Source: Thermohalobaculum sp050330995 (GTDB taxonomy: Bacteria > Pseudomonadota > Alphaproteobacteria > Rhodobacterales > Rhodobacteraceae). Taken from it: 64,000 bases of DNA. The notes under the pieces were generated by a model. It made no database searches and was not told where the DNA came from. It saw only the letters and a program-made list of their open reading frames with translations. How positions within the stretch are numbered: the stretch's first letter is position 1; the number at the start of each line of letters is the position of its first letter. Position numbers and translations under genes: made by a program. Where the stretch lies: contig JBHJHI010000037.1 in assembly GCA_050330995.1 (NCBI GenBank), forward strand, positions 1-64,000. Reading direction: 5' to 3'. Shown here in pieces: positions 39,889 to 49,961 of the stretch.

Positions 39889-40853
39889 GGGTCGATCTCC
39901 ATGCCGTCGTGGGCGATCTCCCAGCCCGCGGCCTCGACGGTGGCGCGCGCCTCGCTCCCGGGGTCCCAGACGGGGTTGGTGTTGTTCATGTGCACGAAGA
40001 TGCGCCGGCCGACGTCGATGTCGCGGAAGGCGGCGAGCGAGCCGTCCGCGCCGTTCATCGCCATATGGCCCATGCGCCGGCCGGTCTTGGTGCCGACGCC
40101 GGCGCGCCGCATCTCGTCGTCCTCGAACACGGTGCCGTCGAACAGCACGACGTCCGCGCCCGAGAGCCGTTCGGCCAAGCGTCCGGTCATGCGCGCGCAG
40201 CCGGGCACGTAGGCGATCCGCTTGCCGCCCGCACGGATCTCGACGCCGACGGTCTGCTCGCCTTGGAGGTCGGTCTCGACTGTCTCGCCCTCCAGGTAGA
40301 GCGGCACCTTGCCGGGCACGGCGAAGAGCCGCGCCTCGACGCCGTCGAGCAGCGCGAAGGGCTCGCCGAGCCCGACCGCCTCGCGCGTCACCACCGCGGA
40401 CAGCGCCTCGAAGATCGGGTTGGCGCGCAGGACGTCGTGGATGCCCGGCGTGGCGAGCAGCCGGAACGCCTGCCCCTCGCGCAGGGTCAGGAGGCCCGCG
40501 ACATGGTCGATGTCACCGTTGGTCAGCAGCACCGAGGCGATCGGGCTGTCGCGCAGGCCGAAGCGGTCGGGATCGCGCGGCTGAAGGGCCGGGCGCGCCA
40601 TGATCTGCGCGCGCAGGTCGGGCGAGGCGTTGATCAGCGCCTTGTCGGCCTCGCGCCAGTCGTCGTCCCGCCCGTCCACGAGACCGACGGCGAGCGAGGA
40701 CTGCGTCGCAGGCGGCATGCGCGCAGCACCCGTCCAGAACGGGCGACCGCCGGGGCCGTTGCAGTTCCACTGCGGCAGCCCGCCGCCGGCGGCCGCACCG
40801 ACGACGACCGCGCGCAGCCGGGACCGGCCGCGCGCGCCGGAGGCATCGCTCAT
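39885..40853 (-). CDS. pqqB: PqqB metallo-beta-lactamase-fold protein
   Basis: 322 residues from ATG 40853. LRAVVVGAAAGGGLPQWNCNGPGG is the PqqB start; LLTNGDIDHVAGLLTLREG, VLFDGTVFEDDEMRRAGVGTKTGRRMGHMAMNG and HMNNTNPVWDPGSEA are family blocks. PqqB is needed for an oxidation step on the diamino acid intermediate. The frame is open upstream but ATG 40853 gives the standard N-terminus. It overlaps pqqC by 4 bases. Confidence 0.94.
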   Translation of the reverse strand: MSDASGARGRSRLRAVVVGAAAGGGLPQWNCNGPGGRPFWTGAARMPPATQSSLAVGLVDGRDDDWREADKALINASPDLRAQIMARPALQPRDPDRFGLRDSPIASVLLTNGDIDHVAGLLTLREGQAFRLLATPGIHDVLRANPIFEALSAVVTREAVGLGEPFALLDGVEARLFAVPGKVPLYLEGETVETDLQGEQTVGVEIRAGGKRIAYVPGCARMTGRLAERLSGADVVLFDGTVFEDDEMRRAGVGTKTGRRMGHMAMNGADGSLAAFRDIDVGRRIFVHMNNTNPVWDPGSEARATVEAAGWEIAHDGMEIDP

Positions 40854-40878
40854 CGCCCCGCGAGGACGCGGCCGGGCC

Positions 40879-40968
40879 TCAGACCCGCGCGTCCTCTTCG
40901 GCCGGGAAATACATGTTGATCTCCATGCCGCAGGCGGTCTCGGCGAGCGTCGGGGTGGTCCAGGCCAT
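40879..40968 (-). CDS. pqqA: PqqA precursor peptide, 29 residues
   Basis: The short frame encodes MAWTTPTLAETACGMEIN followed by MYFPAEEDARV. It has the required E-x3-Y (E16 and Y20), whose side chains become the PQQ backbone. AGGAGGAG lies upstream of ATG 40968. It is 25 bases before pqqB. Normal length for PqqA is 22-29 residues. Confidence 0.95.
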   Translation of the reverse strand: MAWTTPTLAETACGMEINMYFPAEEDARV

Positions 40969-40998
40969 GGGTCGTCTCCTCCTGTTCTTGGTGGCGTC

Positions 40999-41027
40999 AC
41001 TGCACGGAAAACGGGCGGTGGTGTCAA
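40999..41027 (-). promoter_or_regulatory. Putative sigma-70 promoter of the pqq operon
   Basis: TTGACA (41022-41027 on the minus strand) is followed after 17 bases by TGCAGT (40999-41004), about 30 bases before the pqqA start. The -35 is perfect, the -10 weak. Confidence 0.5.
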
Positions 41028-41085
41028 CAGCGCCGCTCGTCGCCGGTGGGGGCGGTCCCGCCCGGCGCGAGGGCGGGGTCGGGCG

Positions 41086-41751
41086 TCAGCGCGCCAGCGT
41101 CCGGGCGAGGGCGGGCAGCGCGGCGAAGGCGTCGAAGCGGGCGCAGGCCTCGATCGCCTCGGCCGGGCCGCGGCGGTAGCCTTCGGTATGGAGCGCGAAG
41201 GGCACCCGCGCGGCCGCGGCGGTCTCGGCGTCGACCTCGCTGTCGCCGACGAACAGGCGCGGCCCGTCGCGGCCCAGCGCGTCGAAGGCGGCGCGGAGCG
41301 GCCCCGGGTCGGGCTTCAACGTCGCGGTGCTGTCGCCGCCCACCACCGTCGCGAAGTGCGAGGCGAGGTCGAGCGCGGCGAGCAGCGCGCGCGCCGGCCG
41401 TTCGGGCTTGTTGGTGCAGATCCCGAGCGTCCAGCCGTCGGCCGACAGAGCGTCCAGCGCGGCGACCGCGCCCGGATAGGGGCGCGAGCGCTCGGCCGGG
41501 GCGGCGTCGTAGTAACGGCGAAAGCGGACGACGCTCGCCTCGACGTCGCCCGCGCCCCCGGTCGCGGCCAGCGCGCGCTCGACCAGGCGGGCGACGCCGT
41601 CGCCGACGAAGCGGCGGGTGTCCGCCTCGTCGAGGGGCGGGCGGCCGAGGTCGGCGAGCGTGGCGTTCAGCGCGGCGTGGAGGTCGGGCACGCTGTCGAC
41701 CAGCGTGCCGTCGAGATCGAAAACGACCGCGCCGCTCACGCGCGTCCCCAT
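41086..41751 (-). CDS. gph: Phosphoglycolate phosphatase
   Basis: 221 residues from ATG 41751 (ATG 41766 adds five residues). HAD motifs: I, VVFDLDGTLVDS; II, LGICTNKP; III, TLKPDPGPLRAA; IV, RLFVGDSEVDAETA. It removes phosphate from 2-phosphoglycolate formed by DNA repair or by RuBisCO. It follows rpe on the same strand by about 30 bases, a common alphaproteobacterial pairing. Close HAD relatives act on other small phosphates, so the substrate is by family only. Confidence 0.82.
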   Translation of the reverse strand: MGTRVSGAVVFDLDGTLVDSVPDLHAALNATLADLGRPPLDEADTRRFVGDGVARLVERALAATGGAGDVEASVVRFRRYYDAAPAERSRPYPGAVAALDALSADGWTLGICTNKPERPARALLAALDLASHFATVVGGDSTATLKPDPGPLRAAFDALGRDGPRLFVGDSEVDAETAAAARVPFALHTEGYRRGPAEAIEACARFDAFAALPALARTLAR

Positions 41752-41782
41752 GTCCCGCCAGGACATGCGCCGGTCGCGCGGC

Positions 41783-42472
41783 TCATGTGCCGACGGCCGC
41801 GACCGCCGCGCGCAGCGCCGCGATGTTGCGCGCGTAAGGGCCGGGGTCCTCGGCCGAGCCGCCCGCGAACACCGCCGAGCCCGCGACCAGCACGTCGGCG
41901 CCGGCGGCGACCACGCCCGGCGCGGTCGCGGGCGTCACGCCGCCGTCGATCTCGATGCGGACGTCGCGCCCGGCCGTCATCTCGCGCAGGCGCTTCACCT
42001 TGGGGATCATCGCCTCGATGAAGGACTGCCCGCCGAAGCCCGGGTTGACCGTCATCACGCAGATCAGCGCGACGCGGTCGAGCACCCATTCGACCGCCTC
42101 CGGCGGCGTCGCGGGGTTCAGCGCCACGCCGGCGCGGCAGCCGGCCGCCCGGATCGCCTGAAGCGTGCGATCGAGATGCGGTCCGGCCTCGACATGGGCG
42201 GTGACGATGTCGGCGCCGGCCTCGGCGAAGGCGGCGATCAGGGGGTCGACCGGGGCGATCATCAGATGGACGTCGAGCGTGCCCGCGACGTGGGGGCGGA
42301 TCGCCTTCACCATCGCCGGGCCGAAGGTCAGGTTCGGTACGAAATGGCCGTCCATGACGTCGACGTGGACCCAGTCGGCGCCGGCGGCCTCGACCGCGCG
42401 GCACTCGGCGCCCATGGCGGCGAAGTCGGCCGACAGGATCGACGGCGCGATCAGGACCGGGGCGTCGGGCAT
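41783..42472 (-). CDS. rpe: Ribulose-phosphate 3-epimerase
   Basis: 229 residues. LIAPSILSADFAAMGAE, WVHVDVMDGHFVPNLTFGP, DVHLMIAPVDPL, VMTVNPGFGGQSFI and EIDGGVTPATAP are the TIM-barrel motifs with metal-binding H/D and catalytic D (in DVMDGH and EIDGG). It interconverts ribulose 5-phosphate and xylulose 5-phosphate in the pentose phosphate pathway or Calvin cycle. ATG 42472 matches the family N-terminus. Confidence 0.95.
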   Translation of the reverse strand: MPDAPVLIAPSILSADFAAMGAECRAVEAAGADWVHVDVMDGHFVPNLTFGPAMVKAIRPHVAGTLDVHLMIAPVDPLIAAFAEAGADIVTAHVEAGPHLDRTLQAIRAAGCRAGVALNPATPPEAVEWVLDRVALICVMTVNPGFGGQSFIEAMIPKVKRLREMTAGRDVRIEIDGGVTPATAPGVVAAGADVLVAGSAVFAGGSAEDPGPYARNIAALRAAVAAVGT

Positions 42473-42552
42473 CGTCTCTCCCCTCGCAGGACGCGACGCC
42501 GCATGCGCCATGACGCTGTGCGGCGCAAGGGGGACGGCACGTCGCGAAGGGC

Positions 42553-42915
42553 TCAGGCGGCGACCGCCTCGATCGCCCGCCTCAGCTCGCCCGGCGTGAT
42601 CGGCTTGGTCAGCACCGGCGCGTCGAAGCCCGCGAACGCCGGATCGCGGCTGGCGTAGCCCGAGCAGAACACGAGCCGGGTGCCGCGCTCCTTCAGCTTG
42701 CGCGCGATCGCGAGGCTGTCGCGCCCGCGTCCGAGGTTCAGGTCGAGAACGCCGATATCGAAGCGCTCGGCCTCGGTCAGCGCGTGCGCCTCCGTCTCGT
42801 CGAAGGCGATCGCGACGCGGCCGAAGCCGATCTCACGGAGCATGTCCTCGCCGTGCAGGGCGATGAGCACCTCGTCTTCCAGATAGATCACCGACAGGTC
42901 GGCGAGATGGGGCAC
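42553..42915 (-). CDS. Receiver-only response regulator
   Basis: 120 residues from GTG 42915, with GGGAGG upstream. It has only a receiver domain: E13/D14 (YLEDEVLIA), phospho-acceptor D58 (IGVLDLNLGRGRD), a switch region LVFCSGYASR and K104 (VLTKPITPGEL). There is no output domain, so it likely signals through protein contacts, as with single-domain regulators that partner HisKA_2/HWE kinases in alphaproteobacteria. Two such kinases are encoded at 53.7 and 57.5 kb; pairing is only a guess. Confidence 0.82.
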   Translation of the reverse strand: MPHLADLSVIYLEDEVLIALHGEDMLREIGFGRVAIAFDETEAHALTEAERFDIGVLDLNLGRGRDSLAIARKLKERGTRLVFCSGYASRDPAFAGFDAPVLTKPITPGELRRAIEAVAA

Positions 42916-43481
42916 GCAGGCCTCCCTGAAATCCGTTCCGCGTTCGACACTATGATTGTCGGGGCAACGATGGCCGCTGACAACCCGACGCACCCAGACG
43001 AATCATGCTTATCTGTCGCAGGTGACGTGGCGTCGCTGTCAAGACGTCGGGTTAAGGGAATGTTCGCCGTTTCGCTGCCCGAACGGTCCCGTCATGAAGC
43101 GTTCTCGATTGAGACACCGATCGTCCGGACCCCTCGCCCGCGTGCCTCGCGCGAGCGCCGCGTGCGCGGCCCGAGGGCGATGCCGCATGCGCGGCGGGCA
43201 GCGATACCGCATGCGCGGCGGACGGTGGGCCGCGTCCCCCGTCCGGGCGCCCGCCCCCTTCTTCCGTGCCGCCGGCGAGACGGAGGCGCGCACGCTGGTC
43301 GCGGATCGCATGCGATCGATCCGCCTGCCGAAGATCGCCGCCCGGCTCGAAAGACCCCGCTCTCGCCCCCTGATCGTTCAGGCGCGCATTCTTCGACGGC
43401 TCCGGAACAGCCGATAGTCTTTCCCGTTTCAGGACTCGGCATGCCCCTGACGGAGCGTGTCGCCAACAACGGGAGGAAGCC
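42916..43481. other. Gene-free stretch with a 15-base repeat
   Basis: About 565 bases between divergent genes. CCGCATGCGCGGCGG occurs twice (43183-43197, 43207-43221). The first part (42940-43090) is less GC-rich than its surroundings and probably holds the promoters. Open frames here are Arg/Ala/Pro-rich and unsupported. Confidence 0.5.
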
Positions 43482-44180
43482 ATGACGCTTCGAACAGCCG
43501 CCATCCTTCTCGCCGGCACCGCGCTGGCGACGACGGCACTCGCGCAGAGCACGGGCGGGGGTCAGTCGAGCGGGCAGTCGGGCCAGTCGGCCGCGTCGAG
43601 CGGGCAGGGGTCGGCGAGGGGGTGTGCCGCGCGGCGCGAGCAGGCGGGCATCGCCTTCGAGGAGGGCAGCGTCGAGAGCCGCGAGGAGGTGGTCTCGAAC
43701 CTCGAGGACGCCGGCATGCAGGACGTGCGCGTCGAGGAGACCTCCTATCTGGTCGAGGCGACCACGCCGAAGGGCAACTGCGTGCGCCTGGTGATCGGTT
43801 CGGGCGGCTCCTCCGGGGGCGGCACGCCGATGATGGGCGGGACCGGGAGCGGCACGCCGGCCGCCGCGGCGGGCGCGGACCAGTCCGGCGCCGACGCGTC
43901 GAGCGACCGGCAGAGCGCGTCCGGCGGCTCGTCGTCCGACAGCATGTCGTCGAGCGGCCAGTCCGCCACCGGCGGGTCGTCCTCGGGCGGGGCCATGTCG
44001 AGCGAGCAGGCGCAGGCGTCGATGGAATCGCTGGAGCGCTCGCTTTCCGAGGCGGGCTACAGCGACATCCGCTTCCTGGAGGCGGCCTACGTCGTGCGCG
44101 GCACATCGGAGAACGGCGAGAACGTCCTGATGGTCGTGAACGCCGAGATCGGCACCGCCACGGGGGGCGACGACCGCTAG
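43482..44180 (+). CDS. Secreted Ser/Gly-rich protein with two PepSY-like modules
   Basis: 232 residues, signal peptide MTLRTAAILLAGTALATTALAQS. Two modules of about 50 residues resemble each other: LEDAGMQDVRVEETSYLVEATTPKGNCVRLVIG (about 75-107) and LSEAGYSDIRFLEAAYVVRGTSENGENVLMVVN (about 187-219). Both follow the PepSY-like pattern, and a Ser/Gly/Gln-rich linker of some 70 residues (SGGSSSDSMSSSGQS type) lies between. PepSY-type modules are often linked to inhibition of secreted peptidases or to envelope stress. GGGAGGAAG precedes the ATG. Function unknown. Confidence 0.7.
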   Translation: MTLRTAAILLAGTALATTALAQSTGGGQSSGQSGQSAASSGQGSARGCAARREQAGIAFEEGSVESREEVVSNLEDAGMQDVRVEETSYLVEATTPKGNCVRLVIGSGGSSGGGTPMMGGTGSGTPAAAAGADQSGADASSDRQSASGGSSSDSMSSSGQSATGGSSSGGAMSSEQAQASMESLERSLSEAGYSDIRFLEAAYVVRGTSENGENVLMVVNAEIGTATGGDDR

Positions 44181-44257
44181 CCGGGCCCGGACGACCGACG
44201 CCCGGCTCCGAAAGGCCGTCCCGCCCGGCCGCGTCGGGCCGGGTCCGGTGCTCGGGA

Positions 44258-44291
44258 AACGACGAAGGCCGCGCCCCGAGGGACGCGGCCT
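44258..44291 (-). terminator. groL: groEL terminator
   Basis: AGGCCGCG (44266-44273) pairs with CGCGGCCT (44284-44291); on the minus strand the hairpin is followed by TCGTCGTTT (44258-44265). Located just past the groEL stop, it fits intrinsic termination. The + strand side lacks T residues. Confidence 0.65.
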
Positions 44292-44343
44292 CCGCGTGTC
44301 GGCAGGTCGACGCCCCCGCGAGGGGGCGCCGTCCGCGGCACGA

Positions 44344-45987
<1,644 letters not shown>

Positions 45988-46038
45988 AATTGTCTCTCCT
46001 GTCGGGGGTTGGTCGGGGTCGCCTGGCTCAGGCGCGGA

Positions 46039-46350
46039 TCACGCGGCCTGTGCGGCGCTGTCGCCCGACATGACACCGAGGATGTCGCTCTCCTTCATGA
46101 TCAGGAGATCCTCGCCGTCGATCTTGACCTCGGTGCCCGACCACTTGCCGAACAGCACGCGGTCGCCGGCCTTCACGTCCATGGCGATGCGCTCGCCGTC
46201 CTCCTTGCGCGCGCCGGCGCCGACCGCGACCACCTCGCCCTGCTGGGGCTTCTCCTTGGCGGTGTCGGGGATGATCAGGCCGCCCTTGGTCTTCTCGTCG
46301 GACTCGATGCGGCGGACCAGCACGCGGTCGTGAAGGGGGGTGAAGCTCAT
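46039..46350 (-). CDS. groS: GroES co-chaperonin
   Basis: 103 residues from ATG 46350. FTPLHDRVLVRRIESDEKTKGGLIIPDTAKEKPQQGEVVAVGAG contains the mobile loop and beta-barrel; VLFGKWSGTEVKIDGEDLLIMKESDILGV completes the fold. The last eight residues (MSGDSAAQAA type) are an Ala-rich extension beyond the usual end. Confidence 0.97.
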   Translation of the reverse strand: MSFTPLHDRVLVRRIESDEKTKGGLIIPDTAKEKPQQGEVVAVGAGARKEDGERIAMDVKAGDRVLFGKWSGTEVKIDGEDLLIMKESDILGVMSGDSAAQAA

Positions 46351-46410
46351 GGATAAGCGCTCCCTCGGGTTCGCTGTTGCCTCTCTCACCGGGCGATTGA
46401 CGCCCGGGTG

Positions 46411-46437
46411 TTAGCACTCTCTGGGGGTGACTGCTAA
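46411..46437. promoter_or_regulatory. CIRCE element (HrcA operator)
   Basis: TTAGCACTC (46411-46419), nine bases, then GACTGCTAA (46429-46437). The consensus is TTAGCACTC-N9-GAGTGCTAA, so there is one mismatch. It lies about 60 bases before groES and predicts heat-inducible repression by HrcA. Confidence 0.9.
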
Positions 46438-46690
46438 CTGGCGTGCAGATAGAAAACGCCGGAAGCCGTGTCAACAGGGGACGGCGCGAAAACGTCGCAG
46501 GCGCGAAACCGCCGTCGCCTTACGAGATGGGTGCGTCCGCAGTCGCGGTGAAGGGGAGGCGGGAGCGCGCTTCCGCGCCTCGGGACGGCGTCCGCACGAG
46601 GTGCCGGACGGGGCAAACCGCGCGCCCCGTCCCGCGTTGACCAAGCGGCGCCGACACCGGCCCGCGCCGCCCTGTCCGAGGGGAGCCACC

Positions 46691-47785
46691 ATGTCCGACG
46701 CCCCGTACCGCCGCTCCGCCTGGCCCGAACGCGCGCGCTGGACGCTCGGCCGCCTCGCCGCCCTCGCCGTGGCGGGGGCTGTCGCGCTCGCCACGGCCCC
46801 GCACGCGCCGGCGGCCGAACTGCTCTGCGAGGGCGAGGACCTGATCGCGCGGCTCGCCGAGACAGATCCGGCGGCCCACGCCGCCCTCCTGGCCGAGGCG
46901 GAGGCCGTCGAGAACGGCGGCCGTCGCCTCTGGCGCATCGAGCCCGAGGCGGGGGGCGCGCCCTCGCACCTGTTTGGCACCTACCACGACACCGAGGCCG
47001 ACGACACGCTGACCCCGGCCGTGGACGCCGCCTTCGAGACGGCCGAACGCCTGGTGGTCGAGCTGACCACGGCGGAGGTCGCGCGCATGGAGAAGCGCGC
47101 GCGCACCGACCCCGGCTTCGTGATGCGCCCCGAGCCGCTCGACGGCGTCGACACCCTGTCCGAACGGCTGTCGCCCGAGGAACGGGTCGCCGCCGAGGCC
47201 GTGCTGGCCGAGCGCGGGCTCAACCTCGCCGTCGCCGAGCGGCTGCGCCCCTGGATGCTGTTCTCGACGCTCGGCGTGCCGGCCTGCCAGATGCGCGCGC
47301 TCGCCGCCGGCGAATCGGTGCTCGACCAGGTGCTGGTCGAGCGCGCCGAGGCGAGGGGCCTCCCGGTCACGGGGCTCGAGACCTACGAGGCGGCGCTCGG
47401 CGCCTTCGACGCGCTCGACGACGAGGCGACGCGCCGCCTCGCGGTCGACGCCCTCCTGCTCGCCGCGATCGAGGAGGACGTGCGCGCGACGCTTCTCGGC
47501 GCCTACGCCGAGGGCGAGGTCGGGCTGCTGGCCGCTTTCGGCGACCGTCTCGCGCGCACCCGCACCGCGCAGACGTCCGAGGAAGGCGCGCGCCTCGCCG
47601 AAGCCTTCGCCGAGAGGCTTCTCGTCGGGCGCAACCGCGCCTGGATGGATCCCCTAGAGGCCGCGCTCGCCGACGGCGGCGCCTTCGTCGCCGTCGGCGC
47701 GCTGCACCTGCCGGGCGAGGACGGTCTGGTGGCGCTGCTGCGCGAGCGCGGCTACGCGGTCGAGCCGGTCGCCGAGGGGTTCTGA
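46691..47785 (+). CDS. TraB/GumN-family protein
   Basis: 364 residues with an N-terminal hydrophobic segment (LGRLAALAVAGAVALATAPHAPAAEL), probably a signal or anchor. PSHLFGTYHDTEADDTLTPAVDAAFETAERLVVEL is the TraB block (GTxH), and VAVGALHLPGEDGLVALLRERGY the closing GALHLPG block. These proteins share a fold with metal-dependent peptidases; the bacterial function is unsettled. It converges on the next gene with a palindromic junction (TGAGCGCTCA, 47783-47792) holding both stop codons. Confidence 0.83.
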   Translation: MSDAPYRRSAWPERARWTLGRLAALAVAGAVALATAPHAPAAELLCEGEDLIARLAETDPAAHAALLAEAEAVENGGRRLWRIEPEAGGAPSHLFGTYHDTEADDTLTPAVDAAFETAERLVVELTTAEVARMEKRARTDPGFVMRPEPLDGVDTLSERLSPEERVAAEAVLAERGLNLAVAERLRPWMLFSTLGVPACQMRALAAGESVLDQVLVERAEARGLPVTGLETYEAALGAFDALDDEATRRLAVDALLLAAIEEDVRATLLGAYAEGEVGLLAAFGDRLARTRTAQTSEEGARLAEAFAERLLVGRNRAWMDPLEAALADGGAFVAVGALHLPGEDGLVALLRERGYAVEPVAEGF

Positions 47786-47789
47786 GCGC

Positions 47790-48338
47790 TCAGGCGAACA
47801 CGGCGGCGAGACCGAGGCAGCCCGCCGCCCCCCAGCTCAGCGGCCGACGCAGCACCGGCCACCAGGCGGGCGCGCCGCCGCGCTCGGCGAGCGTCACGTC
47901 GGCGCTCAGCAGCACCACGAAGCCGACCGCGAGCAGACCGAGTCGCAGGGGATCGTCGAGCCAGAGCACCGGCCAGGCGAACAGCGCCGGGATCACCGAC
48001 ACGCCGTAGCGCAGCCACTCGCGCCGCGCGCCGCGCGCGTCGCCCGGCAGTGCCTCGCGTCCGAGGCCGGCCGCGGCGAAGCCCCAGCGACAGCCGCCCA
48101 TGAACGACAGGATCACCGCGCCGTAGCCCGCGAGCAGATCGCGCGTCAGCGCGCCGGGCTCGCCCGAGAGCAGGAGCGTGCCGGCCGCGCCCAGGCCGAA
48201 GGGGATAAGCCCCGAGAGACCGAGCCAGGCCGCCGCCTCCGGCACGCCCGGCATGGGCCGGCGGTCGTCGCGCGCCGTCGCCGCCCGGCTCGCGGCCCCG
48301 GCCCGTCCCTGTCCCTGCGGCCCCCGGTCCTGCGGCAT
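47790..48338 (-). CDS. DUF3429 membrane protein
   Basis: 182 residues. PEAAAWLGLSGLIPFGLGAAGTLLL, GYGAVILSFMGGCRWGFAAAG, VIPALFAWPVLWL, LLAVGFVVLLSADV and WGAAGCLGLAAVF give about five membrane spans, with the DUF3429 motif SFMGGCRWG. An N-terminal basic stretch of ~45 residues precedes the first span; ATG 48338 was chosen, but a later start would also fit. Function unknown. It diverges from the DCC-type gene. Confidence 0.75.
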   Translation of the reverse strand: MPQDRGPQGQGRAGAASRAATARDDRRPMPGVPEAAAWLGLSGLIPFGLGAAGTLLLSGEPGALTRDLLAGYGAVILSFMGGCRWGFAAAGLGREALPGDARGARREWLRYGVSVIPALFAWPVLWLDDPLRLGLLAVGFVVLLSADVTLAERGGAPAWWPVLRRPLSWGAAGCLGLAAVFA

Positions 48339-48414
48339 CGACGCCTCCGTCCTCGCCGTCGCGGCCTCGCGCGACCATCTCCAGGCCGAGATGCGACGCG
48401 AGAGGGAGACGACC

Positions 48415-48843
48415 ATGGCCGAGACCACGCCGGAGGCCGCGACCGAACCGCGCGAAGACGGGTCGCGAGCGGCGGTGCGCGACGACGCGGCCGCCGCGGC
48501 GATCTACTACGACGGCGGCTGCCCGGTCTGCGCCCGCGAGATCGGGACGTATCGCGCCATGGCGGGCGCGGAGGCGGTCGAGTGGGTCGACGTCGACGAC
48601 CGCGCCAACGCCGGCCGCCTGCCCGACGGCCTCGATCGCGACACGCTCGTCAACCGCTTCACCGTTCGCCGGCGCGACGGGCGCCTCGCGGACGGCGCGG
48701 CGGGGTTCTTCGCGATGTGGCGCGGTCTGCCGCGGATGCGCCGGGTCGCGCTCGCGCTCGACCGCCCGCCGTTTCGCCAGGTCGCCGAGGGTGCCTACCG
48801 GCTGTTCCTGGCGGTGCGCCCGCTCTGGCGCCGCCCCGGCTGA
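48415..48843 (+). CDS. DCC-family thiol-disulfide oxidoreductase-like protein
   Basis: 142 residues. AIYYDGGCPVCAREIGTYRAM holds the DGxCPxC motif (redox-type cysteines), and VNRFTVRRRDGRLADGAAGFFAMWRGLP is typical of the DUF393/DCC group. These are thought to be thioredoxin-like. ATG 48415 (MAETTPEAATEP) is chosen; AGAGGGAGA lies upstream. The C-terminus (YRLFLAVRPLWRR) is hydrophobic-basic. Confidence 0.82.
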   Translation: MAETTPEAATEPREDGSRAAVRDDAAAAAIYYDGGCPVCAREIGTYRAMAGAEAVEWVDVDDRANAGRLPDGLDRDTLVNRFTVRRRDGRLADGAAGFFAMWRGLPRMRRVALALDRPPFRQVAEGAYRLFLAVRPLWRRPG

Positions 48844-48998
48844 GGCCCGCGCCGCCGGGAGGGGCCGCCACCGTCGCGGGCGCGGCGCTCCCGATCGCCT
48901 CGGGCGGGAACGGGGACGCCCCGCGACCACGGCGCTTTGCCCGGGCGCCATGATGGGGTAGAGCGCGCGGCGACGCTCTACGACGCGGACCCCACGTC

Positions 48999-49859
48999 AT
49001 GACGCAACTGATCGCCGGCTTCGACGACGTCGCCGAGGACTACGATGTCGCCCTGGTCGACCTCTGGGGCTGCTACCACGACGGCGAGCGCCCCTACCCG
49101 GAGGCGCTGGAGGCGCTCAGGCGCTACCGCAAGCGCGGCGGCCGGGTGGTGCTGCTGCCCAACGCGCCGCGCCCCTCGGCGGGGGTGGCCGAGTTCCTCG
49201 CCAAGATCGGCGCGCCCGAGGACACGCACGACGCCATCATGTCCTCGGGCGAGGCCTGCCAGCGCGCGATCGCCACTGGGCGGCACGGGCGGCGGCTGCA
49301 CTACGTCGGCCCCGAGCGCGACCGGGCCATGCTTGCCGATCTCGACCTCGTCTCCCACCCGCTCGAAGAGGCGAGCGCGGTGCTGCTCACCGGGCTGCGC
49401 GACGACAGCCGCGAGCGGCCGGAGGACTACGACGACGAGGCCGGGCGCTGGCGCGCGCTCGGGCTGTCGGTGGTCTGCGCCAACCCGGACGTGGTGGTCG
49501 ACCGCGGCGCGACGCGGCTCTGGTGCGCGGGCGCGGTCGCCGAGCGCTACGCCGCCGCCGGCGGGCAGGTGGTCTGGTACGGCAAGCCGCACCCGCCGAG
49601 CTACGAGGCGGCCTTCGCGCGGCTGCGCGAACTCGGCCTCACGCGTCTCGACCGCGACCGGGTCGTGGCGATCGGCGGCGGGCTGAAGACGGACGTGGCC
49701 GGCGCGAACCGCCAGGGGCTCGACGCGAGCATCGTCACCGGCGGGATCGCCGCGGCCGAGGTCGGCGACGATCCCGAGCGCCCCGACCGCGACCGGCTGC
49801 GCGCCTACTGCGCGCGCCACGGGCAACTGCCGCGCTACGCGGTGGCGCGGCTGCGCTGA
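48999..49859 (+). CDS. TIGR01459-type HAD hydrolase
   Basis: 286 residues. DVALVDLWGCYHDGERPYPEALEAL is the motif I region of the group (D-x-W-G), followed by GRVVLLPNAPRPSAGV (motif II), GQVVWYGKPHPPSYEAAF (Lys of motif III) and VVAIGGGLKTDVAGANRQGL (motif IV). The group resembles NagD-type sugar/nucleotide phosphatases; no substrate is established. Second-Asp replacement by Trp in motif I is normal for this group. Confidence 0.8.
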   Translation: MTQLIAGFDDVAEDYDVALVDLWGCYHDGERPYPEALEALRRYRKRGGRVVLLPNAPRPSAGVAEFLAKIGAPEDTHDAIMSSGEACQRAIATGRHGRRLHYVGPERDRAMLADLDLVSHPLEEASAVLLTGLRDDSRERPEDYDDEAGRWRALGLSVVCANPDVVVDRGATRLWCAGAVAERYAAAGGQVVWYGKPHPPSYEAAFARLRELGLTRLDRDRVVAIGGGLKTDVAGANRQGLDASIVTGGIAAAEVGDDPERPDRDRLRAYCARHGQLPRYAVARLR

Positions 49860-49961
49860 CGCGTAGAGGCCGGTCTCGGCCCGAGGTCGACATTCGAGAG
49901 CCATGATGCTGCCCCGAAGTAAGCGCTCCTACAGCGCTGAAAGAGCAGCTTATGGAATGTC

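Noticed and set aside
43183..43221. CRISPR-like repeat pair CCGCATGCGCGGCGG
   Set aside because: Two copies only; treated as a local duplication.
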